A DNA stretch of 64,000 nt from Yoonia sp. (GTDB lineage Bacteria; Pseudomonadota; Alphaproteobacteria; Rhodobacterales; Rhodobacteraceae). Made by a program: the position numbers and the translations under genes. Under the pieces are notes generated by a model. That model did not search any database. It was not told where the DNA came from and worked only from the letters and a program-made list of their open reading frames with translations. Numbering within the stretch: the stretch's first letter is position 1; each line of letters begins with the position of its first letter. This document shows, in pieces, positions 16,389 to 25,390 of the stretch. The DNA is taken from NCBI RefSeq assembly GCF_030731595.1, contig NZ_JANQTS010000098.1, positions 1 to 64,000 on the forward strand, given 5' to 3'.

Positions 16389-17171
16389 ATGACACTTCGC
16401 CAGAAAACCGCCAATTTGCTCGAGACCGCATGGGTCCGCAATTTCATCGTCGGCGTGATTATCTTCAATGCCATCATTCTGGGCATGGAAACATCCAAGA
16501 CGATCATGGCAGCTGTGGGTCCACTGATCCTTTTGCTTGATCGTATCTGCCTTGCGATCTTTGTGATCGAACTGGGCGCCAAGCTCTTTGCACAGCGGCT
16601 CAGCTTTTTCCGCAGCGGGTGGAACATCTTTGATTTCATCATCGTCGGCGTCTCGCTGGTGCCCGGCAATGGTGGCCTATCGGTGCTGCGCGCCCTGCGT
16701 ATCCTGCGGGTTTTGCGGGTCATCTCGGTCGTGCCATCGCTCCGCCGCGTGGTCGAAGGATTTGTGACAGCCCTGCCCGGAATGGGGTCGGTTTTCCTGC
16801 TGATGGGGATCGTGTTCTACATCGGTGCTGTTATGGCCACAAAGCTTTTTGGCGAAAGCTTTCCCGAATGGTTCGGCACGCTGGGCCAATCCGGCTACAC
16901 GCTATTCCAGATCATGACGCTGGAAAGCTGGTCCATGGGCATCGTCCGGCCCGTGATGGAGATTTATCCCTACGCTTGGGCCTTCTTTGTGCCCTTCATC
17001 ATGGTGACGACTTTCGCGGTGGTAAACCTGCTTGTCGGTTTGATCGTGAACTCGATGCAGGACGCCCACGCCGAAGAAGGCAACGCAGCAACAGATGCCT
17101 ATCGAGACGAGGTGCTGGCCAAGCTGGAGGCGATCGAAAAGCGGTTGGAGAAAGTAAGCAAGGGCCAATAA
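16389..17171 (+). CDS. Voltage-gated sodium channel, NavBac/NavSp type
   Basis: A 260-residue six-helix channel subunit that would work as a homotetramer in the inner membrane. The voltage sensor S4 carries arginines at 101, 104, 107 and 110 (LRALRILRVLR). The selectivity filter is TLESWS (177-182), the Na+-selective NavBac signature, and the following MGIVRPVM matches the NavSp type from marine roseobacters. S6 ends near residue 222 and a charged, coiled-coil-like tail (about 236-258) should assist tetramer assembly. The start at 16389 is chosen because the extension upstream is not membrane-like. Roles in motility, pH or Na+ signalling are known for relatives. Confidence 0.93.
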   Translation: MTLRQKTANLLETAWVRNFIVGVIIFNAIILGMETSKTIMAAVGPLILLLDRICLAIFVIELGAKLFAQRLSFFRSGWNIFDFIIVGVSLVPGNGGLSVLRALRILRVLRVISVVPSLRRVVEGFVTALPGMGSVFLLMGIVFYIGAVMATKLFGESFPEWFGTLGQSGYTLFQIMTLESWSMGIVRPVMEIYPYAWAFFVPFIMVTTFAVVNLLVGLIVNSMQDAHAEEGNAATDAYRDEVLAKLEAIEKRLEKVSKGQ

Positions 17172-17195
17172 CTGGCAGTTGCCTGCATTCAAAAA

Positions 17196-17209
17196 CTGAT
17201 CCAGATCAA
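17196..17209. promoter_or_regulatory. Fnr/FnrL-like site
   Basis: CTGATCCAGATCAA matches TTGAT-N4-ATCAA at nine of ten fixed positions. It lies 61 bases before the SDR start at 17271, a usual position for an activator, which suggests oxygen-linked control of the SDR-trxC pair. Confidence 0.45.
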
Positions 17210-17270
17210 TTCGCCGATCCGTCACCTGTGGGAAGTTATGCTTGATGAGCAAACCCACAAGGAGCACGTC

Positions 17271-18026
17271 ATGCAATTCGATTTCAAAGACAAGACTGCA
17301 ATCGTAACAGGAGCCGCATCCGGGATCGGCGCGACCATTTCACGCGACCTCGCGGGGTTTGGGGCCACGGTTGTCTTGGCAGATATGGACGAAGCGGGGA
17401 TGGCCACTGTCTGCGAACAGATCAAGGCGGCCGGCGGTTCTTGCCTGAGCCAAAAGACCGATACCAGCGATGCGACGCAGGTGGCAGACTTGGTCGCATT
17501 TGCCGTCGCAAAAACAGGTGGGTTGCATTTGATGGTGAACAACGCCGGTATCGGCGGGCCTGCAGCACGGATCGGCGAATACCCCCTCGACGGCTGGCAG
17601 AAAGTGATCGACGTCAATCTTAGCGGCGTCTTTTACGGCCTGCGCTTCGGAATACCGGAAATCGTCAAAGCCGGCGGCGGTGCAGTCGTCAACATGGCCT
17701 CGATCTTGGGATCAGTAGGCTTTGCGACAGCAAGCGCATATGTGGCCGCCAAGCACGGTGTTGTCGGCCTGACGAAAGTCGCGGCAATGGAATATGCAAC
17801 TTCCGGGGTCCGGGTGAATTCAATTGGCCCGGGCTTTATCGCGACACCACTCTTGGAGAAAAACCTCGACGCGGCTGCGCTTGAGGGGATCGCGGCGATG
17901 CACCCCATCGCGCGTCTTGGGACGGCAGAAGAAGTCTCTGCGCTTGCATGCTTTCTCTTGTCGGATCAGGCGAGTTTCATCACCGGAAGCTACCATCTTG
18001 TCGATGGCGGCTATACCGCCCAATAG
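17271..18026 (+). CDS. Short-chain dehydrogenase/reductase
   Basis: A 251-residue classical SDR. The cofactor motif is VTGAASGIG (residues 12-20), NNAG follows near residue 88, the catalytic serine lies in MASILGS and the YVAAK motif is near residue 157. The start at 17271 follows AAGGAG at seven bases; an ATG at 17238 has no such site. It probably acts as an NAD(P)-dependent alcohol or 3-oxoacyl reductase; the substrate is unknown. trxC follows after 11 bases, so the pair forms a transcription unit downstream of an Fnr-like site. Confidence 0.88.
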   Translation: MQFDFKDKTAIVTGAASGIGATISRDLAGFGATVVLADMDEAGMATVCEQIKAAGGSCLSQKTDTSDATQVADLVAFAVAKTGGLHLMVNNAGIGGPAARIGEYPLDGWQKVIDVNLSGVFYGLRFGIPEIVKAGGGAVVNMASILGSVGFATASAYVAAKHGVVGLTKVAAMEYATSGVRVNSIGPGFIATPLLEKNLDAAALEGIAAMHPIARLGTAEEVSALACFLLSDQASFITGSYHLVDGGYTAQ

Positions 18027-18037
18027 ACGGAAACGAG

Positions 18038-18493
18038 ATGTCGAAAGAAACGGAACCTTTAAACGAGACTGTCAACCTCACTTGTCTTGCGTGTGGGCAA
18101 GTCAACCGCGCCCCAAAGGGAAAGCTGGTTGCCGGTCCCAAATGTGCAAAATGCAGTGCGTCTTTGGCGGGTGGTGATGTCGCAGCGCTTGACATGCGCC
18201 TTCACGACAAAGCCACAGCAACAGATGGCGTACCACTGATTATCGACTATTGGGCACCGTGGTGCGGGCCATGTCGGACCATGGCTCCAGAATTTGCCAA
18301 GGCAGCGGTGGCTTTGCGTGGCACGGCGCGGTTTGCAAAGATCGACACGGAACAGTTTCCGCAAGTTTCGCAGCGGCTCAATATCCGCGGAATTCCGTTG
18401 TTGATCCTATATGCCGGCGGTCGCGAAGTCTCTCGCCTGACTGGCGCGCGGCCTGCCAGCGATATTGCGGGATTCGTACGTCAGAACCTCTGA
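18038..18493 (+). CDS. trxC: Thioredoxin 2 (zinc-ribbon thioredoxin)
   Basis: A 151-residue cytoplasmic protein. Two N-terminal CxxC pairs (C16/C19 and C36/C39) form the zinc ribbon typical of TrxC. The active site WCGPC is at residues 75-79, and the cis-proline loop is IRGIPLL. It reduces disulfides and is zinc- and stress-linked in relatives. The start at 18038 (MSKETEPLNE) gives the normal length; the upstream extension lies inside the SDR gene. Confidence 0.92.
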   Translation: MSKETEPLNETVNLTCLACGQVNRAPKGKLVAGPKCAKCSASLAGGDVAALDMRLHDKATATDGVPLIIDYWAPWCGPCRTMAPEFAKAAVALRGTARFAKIDTEQFPQVSQRLNIRGIPLLILYAGGREVSRLTGARPASDIAGFVRQNL

Positions 18494-18605
18494 AAATCCA
18501 TTTTGCACTGAGAGACAGGCTGCGCCAGATTTGGCCAGCCCGGCGGATCAGTCCTGCGAAACGACTTGGCAGCTGTGGTGTGGTGAGCCGCTAGCCAAAA
18601 GCCGG

Positions 18606-20519
18606 TTATGCCCGCTTTCCCATCACCGCCACACCCATCACCTCGAGCACCTTTGCCTCGATATGTTCGGCGTTCATCCCCGCCACATCGTACATATTCT
18701 TGGGGTTGGCCTGATCGATGAAAATATCGGGCAGCACCATGGACCGGAATTTCAGCCCGTGATCGAACACGCCTTCGTCGGCCAGCAACTGCGCCACATG
18801 GGACCCGAAACCACCTACAGCACCTTCTTCCACGGTGATCAGCGTGTCGTGATCGGCGGCCATCCGCAGGATCATGTCGCGGTCCAACGGCTTGGCAAAT
18901 CGTGCATCGGCCACGGTGGGCCTGATCCCCTTGGCTTCGAGCGCCTCGCAGGCTTTCATCACTTCCTGCAGGCGCGTTCCGAATGACAGGATCGCGACCT
19001 GCGCACCTTCGCGGATCATCCGGCCTTTGCCGATCTCCAGCGGTTGCGGGTTCTCGGGCATCTCGACGCCAACGCCTTCGCCGCGGGGAAAGCGGAATGC
19101 GATCGGGCCTTCGTCATGCGCCGCTGCGGTGGCGACCATGCGCACAAGTTCGGCCTCATCCGCCGCCGCCATCACAACAAAGCCGGGAAGGTTTGCCAGA
19201 AAGGCCACATCAAAAGACCCCGCATGCGTGGCCCCATCCGCCCCAACAAGCCCCGCGCGATCAATGGCAAAACGTACCGGGAGCCGCTGGATCGCGACAT
19301 CATGCACAACCTGATCGTAACCGCGTTGCAGGAAGGTCGAGTAGAGCGCGCAGAAGGGGCGCATCCCGCCCGCCGCAAGACCCGCGCTGAATGTCACCGC
19401 ATGCTGTTCGGCGATACCCACGTCAAAACAGCGGCTGGCATAGCGTTCCATGAATTTACTCAGTCCGGTGCCATCGGGCATGGCGGCCGTGACTGCACAG
19501 ATCTTGGGATCGTTAGCGGCATGCTTTAACAAAGCCTCGGCAAAAACCGCAGTGTAAGAGGGCGCATTGCTGGGCGCTTTCTTCTGTTCGCCGGTGATCA
19601 CATCAAACTTGGCAGTGGCATGGCCTTTATCGCTAGCCCGTTCAGCGGGGGCATAGCCCTTGCCCTTTTTGGTAATCGCATGGATCAGGATCGGCCCCGT
19701 CGCACGTGCCTTGACGGTGCGTAGCACTGACAGCAGTTGGTCCATGTCATGACCATCAATCGGCCCAAGATACGAAAAACCCAGTTCCTCGAACAAAGTG
19801 CCGCCGACGGTCATATGCTTGAGCACATCTTTCGCCCGCTTGGCCCCTTCGCGGAAAGGCTCGGGCAACAATGACATAGCGCCTTTGGCCGCCGCTTTGA
19901 GTTCCTGAAACGGTTCCTCTGCATAAAGGCGCGACAGATAGGACGACATCGCGCCCGTTGGCGGTGCAATCGACATTTCATTGTCATTCAGGATCACAAT
20001 CAGGCGTTTGCCCAAATGACCTGCATTGTTCATCGCCTCATAGGCCATGCCGGCCGACATTGACCCGTCACCGATGATTGCAATCGCATCGCCACCTTCA
20101 CCGCCCAGATCACGGGCCACGGCAAAGCCAAGGGCGGCCGAAATAGAGGTGCTGGAATGGGCCGCGCCAAACGGGTCATAAGGGCTTTCGGATCGCTTTG
20201 TAAAACCGCTAAGACCCCCTTCGGTGCGCAAGGTGCGGATACGGTCACGGCGACCGGTCAGGATCTTGTGCGGATAGCATTGGTGGGACACGTCCCAAAT
20301 GATCTTGTCCTTGGGCGCATCAAACACAGCATGCAAGGCAACTGTCATCTCCACGACACCAAGACCAGCACCCAGATGTCCACCGGTCACAGACACGGCA
20401 GAGATCGTTTCCGCCCGCAACTCGTCGGCCAATTGGCGCAGTTGCGCATCCGACAGGGATTTCATGTCATCCGGTGTGTGAACGCGGTCAAGCAGCGGGG
20501 TGTGGGGTTGGTCTGGCAT
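18606..20519 (-). CDS. dxs: 1-deoxy-D-xylulose-5-phosphate synthase
   Basis: A 637-residue thiamine-diphosphate enzyme that condenses pyruvate with glyceraldehyde 3-phosphate, the entry step of the non-mevalonate isoprenoid pathway. The TPP motif is in [21 protein letters not shown], with [17 protein letters not shown] near the N-terminus and the transketolase pyrimidine and C-terminal domains in order. It is the last gene after HDAC, xseB and ispA, 14 bases after ispA, so both isoprenoid enzymes are expressed together. Confidence 0.97.
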   Translation of the reverse strand: MPDQPHTPLLDRVHTPDDMKSLSDAQLRQLADELRAETISAVSVTGGHLGAGLGVVEMTVALHAVFDAPKDKIIWDVSHQCYPHKILTGRRDRIRTLRTEGGLSGFTKRSESPYDPFGAAHSSTSISAALGFAVARDLGGEGGDAIAIIGDGSMSAGMAYEAMNNAGHLGKRLIVILNDNEMSIAPPTGAMSSYLSRLYAEEPFQELKAAAKGAMSLLPEPFREGAKRAKDVLKHMTVGGTLFEELGFSYLGPIDGHDMDQLLSVLRTVKARATGPILIHAITKKGKGYAPAERASDKGHATAKFDVITGEQKKAPSNAPSYTAVFAEALLKHAANDPKICAVTAAMPDGTGLSKFMERYASRCFDVGIAEQHAVTFSAGLAAGGMRPFCALYSTFLQRGYDQVVHDVAIQRLPVRFAIDRAGLVGADGATHAGSFDVAFLANLPGFVVMAAADEAELVRMVATAAAHDEGPIAFRFPRGEGVGVEMPENPQPLEIGKGRMIREGAQVAILSFGTRLQEVMKACEALEAKGIRPTVADARFAKPLDRDMILRMAADHDTLITVEEGAVGGFGSHVAQLLADEGVFDHGLKFRSMVLPDIFIDQANPKNMYDVAGMNAEHIEAKVLEVMGVAVMGKRA

Positions 20520-20533
20520 GTCGACCCTTCTTG

Positions 20534-21442
20534 TTAATGCGTGCGCGCAATCACAAAGCGCGCGGCTTCCTTCAACGTCTCGGCGTCGTCACCGTAGGGA
20601 GATAGCGCATCACAGGCCTCTTCCACCAGTGCGGCTGCGCGACTCTTCGCCCCATCCAGCCCCAAGATCGAGACGAAAGTTGCCTTTCCGGCTGCAGCAT
20701 CTTTGCCGACGGCCTTGCCCAAGGTCGCCGCATCACCGGTCTCATCCAGAACGTCATCAGCAATTTGAAAAGCCAGACCCAGACAGGACCCATAGATCGA
20801 CAAAGGTTCACGCTCTGCCTCGGCCATACGTGGACCGACAAGGGCGGACCAAGAAATGAGGGCACCAGTTTTTCCCGCCTGCAATTCCATGATCTGGTCA
20901 AGGTCGAGCGGCGCAGCGGCAGTCTCGGCGGCGATATCAGCGGCCTGACCGCCCACCATCCCCCGAACGCCTGCGGCATTCGCCAGCGACATCAACAGAT
21001 TCAGCTTTGCGCGGGGGGCACATTCGACCTGCACCAGCAATTCAAAAGCAAGCGCCTGAAGACCATCTCCCGCCAGAACGGCAGTTGCTTCGTTCCACTT
21101 GCGGTGCACAGTGGGTTGCCCACGTCGGGTGTCATCATCATCCATGCAGGGCAGATCGTCATGCACCAGTGAATAGGCATGGATACACTCGATTGCAGCG
21201 GCAGCACCGGCGGCAGCGACAGGGTTGATCCCATGTATACGAGCTGTCTCCAACGCCAGAAAAGCGCGGAGCGCCTTACCGCCGGACACAGCATAGAGCA
21301 TGGCATCGCTCAGATCACCTTTCAGGCCACTTAGGGCAAAGCCGATACGCGCCTGCGCCACCTTTGCGGCATGGGCCATCGCCGCTTCACGTGACTGGCG
21401 CTCGAGCGCGGCGATACGGATTCTTGAATTTCCATCAGTCAT
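20534..21442 (-). CDS. ispA: Polyprenyl synthetase, farnesyl diphosphate synthase type
   Basis: A 302-residue prenyltransferase. The first aspartate-rich motif is [16 protein letters not shown] (about residues 85-100) and the second [13 protein letters not shown]. It builds geranyl/farnesyl diphosphate from IPP and DMAPP for quinones, undecaprenyl carriers and pigments. The start at 21442 ([15 protein letters not shown]) overlaps the xseB end by eight bases; the in-frame start at 21472 would lie deeper in xseB. It stands between xseB and dxs, a gene order common in proteobacteria. Confidence 0.94.
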   Translation of the reverse strand: MTDGNSRIRIAALERQSREAAMAHAAKVAQARIGFALSGLKGDLSDAMLYAVSGGKALRAFLALETARIHGINPVAAAGAAAAIECIHAYSLVHDDLPCMDDDDTRRGQPTVHRKWNEATAVLAGDGLQALAFELLVQVECAPRAKLNLLMSLANAAGVRGMVGGQAADIAAETAAAPLDLDQIMELQAGKTGALISWSALVGPRMAEAEREPLSIYGSCLGLAFQIADDVLDETGDAATLGKAVGKDAAAGKATFVSILGLDGAKSRAAALVEEACDALSPYGDDAETLKEAARFVIARTH

Positions 21443-21668
21443 CAAGTGGCACCGTCCCTTGGGGCACACCACCCTCGCCCAATGTAATCTTGGCGACCTT
21501 TTCTTCCGCTTCCTTCAGCTTGGCTTCGCAACGGGCCTTGAGTGCGGCACCCCGTTCATAAAGTGCGATACTTTCATCAAGGGCAACATCACCACGTTCC
21601 AACTGGCCGACAACGGTCTCCAGCTCCTTGATCGCGTCTTCAAAGCTCATTTCAGCGACGTCGCTCAT
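21435..21668 (-). CDS. xseB: Exodeoxyribonuclease VII small subunit
   Basis: A 77-residue, mainly helical protein with the family core SFEDAIKELETVVGQLERGD and EESIALYERG-like second helix. It is the small subunit of the single-strand exonuclease VII. Its start overlaps the HDAC stop by four bases (ATGA) and its end overlaps ispA. The large subunit gene is not in the window. Confidence 0.93.
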   Translation of the reverse strand: MSDVAEMSFEDAIKELETVVGQLERGDVALDESIALYERGAALKARCEAKLKEAEEKVAKITLGEGGVPQGTVPLDD

Positions 21669-22588
21669 TGGCCTCTTTCCTTCAATACTTTCACATGGGC
21701 CGCGGCGGATGCGCCCAGCGCTTCGAGGTCATAACCTCCTTCAAGACTTGATACCACCCGACCCGCACAATGATGGTCGGCCAAATCACAAAGCCTTTCG
21801 GTCACCCAACCGAAATCCTCGGTTGTCAGGTTCATTCCTGCCAAAGGGTCCCTCATATGTGCATCGAATCCAGCCGAAATTATGACGAGTTGCGGACAAA
21901 ACGCATCGATCCGTGGCAAGACGATCCGCTCCATCACGTCGCGGAACGCCTTTGAACCTGTTCCTTCTGGGAGCGGGACATTCAGGACATTATCAACCCC
22001 GACCTCATGTGCCGCACCCGTGCCGGGATAAAGCGGCGATTGATGGGTCGAACAGAACAGGATGCGCGGGTCATCCTCGACCAGATCTTGCGTGCCGTTG
22101 CCGTGATGCACGTCAAAATCCACAATCGCGACACGGTCCAGACCATGATGGTCAAGCGCATGTTTGGCACCCACCACCACATTGCCGAAAAAGCAAAATC
22201 CCATCGCCGTCTGCCGCTCTGCATGATGGCCCGGCGGGCGCACGGCGGCAAAGGCGTTCTGCGCCTCACCGGCCATCACTAAATCGACTGCGCGCACCAC
22301 GCCACCGGCTGCGCGATAGGCCGCCTTCAGTGTACCAACTGACATATGTGTATCTGCATCCAGTGACCGCCAGCCCTCTGCCGGGGCAGCGGCGTGAATG
22401 GCATCAATATGCGCCTTTGGATGCACGCGCAAAAGATCATCCTCTGCGGCCAAAGGCGCCTTGACGCGCAGCAGATCTAGCCCCTCCAGAGCACCAAGCA
22501 CCGCGTCAAGACGCGCGACCTGCTCGGGGTGGCCGGGCGGGGTGACGTGATCAAAGCAATCGGGGTGTGAAATCAAAGCAGTTGTCAT
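21665..22588 (-). CDS. Histone deacetylase family protein (acetylpolyamine/acetoin-utilisation type)
   Basis: A 307-residue zinc-dependent deacetylase. Active-site features are RPPGHHAE (near residue 120), FDVHHGNGTQ and ISAGFDAH. Bacterial members deacetylate acetylpolyamines, acetyl-lysine or other small amides; the substrate here is unknown. First gene of the operon HDAC-xseB-ispA-dxs, joined to xseB by an ATGA overlap. A dispersed repeat separates its start from petR. Confidence 0.9.
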   Translation of the reverse strand: MTTALISHPDCFDHVTPPGHPEQVARLDAVLGALEGLDLLRVKAPLAAEDDLLRVHPKAHIDAIHAAAPAEGWRSLDADTHMSVGTLKAAYRAAGGVVRAVDLVMAGEAQNAFAAVRPPGHHAERQTAMGFCFFGNVVVGAKHALDHHGLDRVAIVDFDVHHGNGTQDLVEDDPRILFCSTHQSPLYPGTGAAHEVGVDNVLNVPLPEGTGSKAFRDVMERIVLPRIDAFCPQLVIISAGFDAHMRDPLAGMNLTTEDFGWVTERLCDLADHHCAGRVVSSLEGGYDLEALGASAAAHVKVLKERGQ

Positions 22589-22627
22589 AAGCGCAGAAGA
22601 CGAAATTCAGGCGCAAATCACAACCAT

Positions 22628-22685
22628 CTTCTTTTGTTCTAAAGTACCTCGGGGGAGTCCCGAAGGGACGGGGGCTGGCCCCCCT
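22628..22685. repeat. Dispersed intergenic repeat, copy 4, with hairpins
   Basis: CTTCTTTTGTTCTAAAGTAC is followed by CTCGGGGGAG, the hairpin TCCCG-AA-GGGA and GGGGGC-TGG-CCCCC. It is nearly identical to the copy at 30228. It lies right after the minus-strand petR stop and before the HDAC start, where it could end petPR transcription. Confidence 0.7.
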
Positions 22686-23385
22686 ATTCCGGAGATAACA
22701 TATAGCCCGCGCCGCGGACCGTCTGCAAATAACGTGGCTGCTTGGGGTCCACCTCGATCTTGCGGCGCAAACGTGTGATCTGGACATCCACGGCACGCTC
22801 TTGGGTCTGCCCACCGGACCGGCTGAGTTCCTCCACCAACCGCATCCGTGTCACCGCTTCTCCGGGACAGCCCGAGAATATGCGCATCAACTGGCTTTCG
22901 GTCGATGTCAGCCGGACCAGTTGATCGCCGTTCCACATCTCGCCACGCTCGATGTCATAGCGGACAGGCCCCATGTTCAGAACGCGTGGCAGAACCACGG
23001 CAGGTTCTGCCGCAGGGACGCGACGCAGGATCGCGTTTATGCGCAAAAGCAATTCTTTGGGCTCAAAAGGCTTGGGCAGATAGTCATCGGCACCCGCTTC
23101 CAACCCTGTAATCCGGTCATCAGTCCCGCCTTTGGCAGTCAGCAACATAATCGGGGTCGTGATTCTTTTGCGCAGATCACGGCAAAGCGACATGCCATCT
23201 TCGCCGGGCATCATCACGTCCAGAACAATAAGATCGAATTCCAGACCCGAGAGGATACGCCGGGCATGGGCTGCGTCGCGGGCTGTGCTCACCAGAAAAC
23301 CGGATCGCATCAGGAACTTCTGTAGCAGGCCGCGAATACGCTCGTCATCGTCTACAATCAGCAGGTGGGCGTCGTCACTCTTCAT
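22684..23385 (-). CDS. petR: OmpR-type response regulator, PetR-like
   Basis: A 233-residue two-domain regulator. The receiver domain has the acidic pair DDDER (residues 12-16), the phosphorylation aspartate in LIVLDVMMPGEDG (near residue 55) and the conserved lysine in LLTAKGG. A winged-helix DNA-binding domain follows from about residue 135. Rhodobacter capsulatus PetR, encoded with PetP, is the closest known context. The ATGA overlap with the MarR gene (23382-23385) matches the petPR pair. No histidine kinase is nearby. Confidence 0.85.
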   Translation of the reverse strand: MKSDDAHLLIVDDDERIRGLLQKFLMRSGFLVSTARDAAHARRILSGLEFDLIVLDVMMPGEDGMSLCRDLRKRITTPIMLLTAKGGTDDRITGLEAGADDYLPKPFEPKELLLRINAILRRVPAAEPAVVLPRVLNMGPVRYDIERGEMWNGDQLVRLTSTESQLMRIFSGCPGEAVTRMRLVEELSRSGGQTQERAVDVQITRLRRKIEVDPKQPRYLQTVRGAGYMLSPE

Positions 23386-23888
23386 TCCGCTCTATCCTTC
23401 ATCGCCTCGTAATGGTGGCGCGTCTCTTCATCCATCATTGCCTCAAGCACCTGCCGGAAGCCTGCAACCGCTGCCGGACCCGCCGCACGATAAGCAGCAC
23501 GCATCCGGTCCCGCTGGGCGTCTGACAAGGCACGCTCCAATGCCGCACCCGAGGGTGTCAGGTGCAAATGGCGTTCACGTTTATCCTGTCTGCCAACGGT
23601 GCTCGCTACCAAACCGTCTTCTATCAAGGTGCGCAACACACGATTAAGCGACTGTTTTGTAACGCCAAGAATAGACAACAGGTTGTTTACCGTTGTCCCC
23701 GGACTGCGGTGAATGAAGTGGATCGCCCGATGATGGGCGCGACCATAGGATTTTTCAGCAAGAATGCGGTCCGGGTCGGCGGTAAACCCGCGATAGGCGA
23801 AAAACATCGCCTCAATCCCCTTGCGCAGCTGCTCGTCCGTAAGAAACAGCAGGCTTTGCCCCATCTGTGGCTGCAACCCATCGCTCAT
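23382..23888 (-). CDS. petP: MarR-family regulator, PetP-like
   Basis: A 168-residue winged-helix regulator. The recognition region is TTVNNLLSILGVTKQSLNRVLRTL-like (about residues 64-88) followed by the wing GRQDKRERHLHLT. PetP in R. capsulatus is a MarR-type protein encoded directly before petR. The start ATG follows GGGGAGGG. It is divergent from ilvE, and the gap holds a TTGACA-type promoter and a short inverted repeat that could be its operator. Confidence 0.83.
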   Translation of the reverse strand: MSDGLQPQMGQSLLFLTDEQLRKGIEAMFFAYRGFTADPDRILAEKSYGRAHHRAIHFIHRSPGTTVNNLLSILGVTKQSLNRVLRTLIEDGLVASTVGRQDKRERHLHLTPSGAALERALSDAQRDRMRAAYRAAGPAAVAGFRQVLEAMMDEETRHHYEAMKDRAE

Positions 23889-23931
23889 GCGCGCCCTCCC
23901 CTATTCTGAACAGCACAATACGTCAGCTTTG

Positions 23932-23960
23932 TTGACATTCCAAGAATCAACTGCTAGCGA
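23932..23960 (+). promoter_or_regulatory. Candidate sigma-70 promoter for ilvE with short inverted repeat
   Basis: TTGACA at 23932-23937, a 17-base spacer and TAGCGA as a weak -10. GTTGA (23931-23935) and TCAAC (23947-23951) form an inverted repeat over the -35 box, as would suit a MarR-type repressor. Confidence 0.4.
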
Positions 23961-24034
23961 AACGCAGAAACTACGCAAGATTATGTCCGAAACGGACCCA
24001 TCTGCGTAACTAATGCAAAATTGTGGAGGAAAAG

Positions 24035-24904
24035 ATGGCAGGCGCATATGATGATCGAGACGGCAAGATCTGGATGGATGGCCAGTTGGTCGATTGGCGT
24101 GATGCAAAAGTCCATATCCTGACCCATGCCATGCACTATGCCTCTTCGGTCTTTGAGGGCGAGCGGTGCTACTCCGGTAAAATCTTCAAGTCGCGCGAGC
24201 ATTCCGAACGCCTGATCAAGTCTGGTCAATTGATCGATTTTGAAATTCCATACACGATTGATGAGATCGAGGCCGCCAAGCAAGCAGCCCTAGATGCCAA
24301 TGGTTTGACCGATGCCTATGTGCGCCCCGTTGCATGGCGCGGGTCGGGTGAAGACATGGGCGTCGCTGCTGCAAGAAATCCGGTGCATCTGGCTGTCGCG
24401 GTCTGGGAATGGGGCAACTACTATGGCGATGCCAAGATGAAGGGGGCCAAGCTGGACATTGCAAAATGGAAGCGCCCCAGCCCGGAAACTGCACCTTCGC
24501 AGGCAAAAGCAGCAGGGCTTTATATGATCGCCACAATGTCGAAACACGCCGCAGAAGCAAAAGGCTGTTCCGATGCGATGATGTTCGATTATCGCGGCTA
24601 TGTGGCCGAAGCCACCGGAGCAAATATTTTCTTTGTCAAAGATGGTGAAATTCATACGCCCAAGGCAGACGCCTTTCTGAACGGGATCACGCGCCAAACC
24701 GTAATTGGCATGCTGCGCGACAAGGGCCTGACTGTGAACGAAAGGATCATCATGCCCGAAGAACTGGAAGGCTTCGAACAGTGTTGGCTGACAGGTACCG
24801 CTGCAGAAGTAACGCCAGTTGGACAAATCGGCGATTACAACTTTGAGGTCGGCGCAATCACGCGCGAGATTTCATCGGACTATGAAAAACTCGTGCGTGC
24901 CTGA
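24035..24904 (+). CDS. ilvE: Branched-chain amino acid aminotransferase
   Basis: A 289-residue class IV PLP aminotransferase that makes valine, leucine and isoleucine from their 2-keto acids. It opens with YDDRDGKIWMDGQ and the active region contains HAMHYASSVFEGERCY; the PLP lysine is in the GLYMIATMSKHAAEAKG region near residue 165, and EATGANIFFV follows. The start at 24035 follows GGAGGA at five bases; a GTG at 24023 in frame lies inside the ribosome site. A terminator follows at 24932. Confidence 0.95.
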   Translation: MAGAYDDRDGKIWMDGQLVDWRDAKVHILTHAMHYASSVFEGERCYSGKIFKSREHSERLIKSGQLIDFEIPYTIDEIEAAKQAALDANGLTDAYVRPVAWRGSGEDMGVAAARNPVHLAVAVWEWGNYYGDAKMKGAKLDIAKWKRPSPETAPSQAKAAGLYMIATMSKHAAEAKGCSDAMMFDYRGYVAEATGANIFFVKDGEIHTPKADAFLNGITRQTVIGMLRDKGLTVNERIIMPEELEGFEQCWLTGTAAEVTPVGQIGDYNFEVGAITREISSDYEKLVRA

Positions 24905-24931
24905 TTGGCGTGTCATGAATGCAGGCAAGAA

Positions 24932-24956
24932 GGGCGCACAGGCGCCCCTCTTTTTT
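24932..24956 (+). terminator. Rho-independent terminator of ilvE
   Basis: GGGCGC-ACAG-GCGCCC stem-loop followed by CTC and six T. It lies 27 bases after the ilvE stop. Confidence 0.85.
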
Positions 24957-24957
24957 C

Positions 24958-25143
24958 CTAAGGACGCAGTCCATCCGCAAAGCGCAAGAAGTACTTGGTT
25001 CTTAGGCTGAAGGCACGCTTTCGGGCACGCCGCTGGAGCGCAACTGTTCCCGGATGTGGCTGAAAACTGCGTGCAATGCGCATTGCCTGGGCTGGTAAGG
25101 CCTTTGGCAGGTTGCTTGGTCGATCCAATACATGTTTTGTCAT
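24958..25143 (-). CDS. Small basic hypothetical protein (61 aa)
   Basis: A 61-residue reading frame with ATG at 25143 preceded by GGAGGA at a good distance, the main support for it being real. The product is rich in arginine and lysine (RIARSFQPHPGTVALQRRAR and RKRAF follow each other) with no membrane segment. The stop abuts the ilvE terminator, which could serve both strands. No family recognised; DNA, RNA or ribosome binding is only a guess from charge. Confidence 0.45.
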   Translation of the reverse strand: MTKHVLDRPSNLPKALPAQAMRIARSFQPHPGTVALQRRARKRAFSLRTKYFLRFADGLRP

Positions 25144-25390
25144 GATGTCCTCCAATCTGAAGAGATCATAACACATTTCGGCAGAATCGGCAGCAACTCA
25201 TCTCGATCAATTTCGCTCACCTTTAAATCAATTTGATACAAAAGTAGAGCAAGGGCATTTTTGTCCCCCAACTGTTAACACTTTAGCCCAAAACGCGGCA
25301 CTCTTGCCAAAATTCTGTCTGTATTTTCTGCCATAATAACGATCTGAAATTTCTACACATTTTCATTGCTCTCTTATTCAAGTCAAACCA

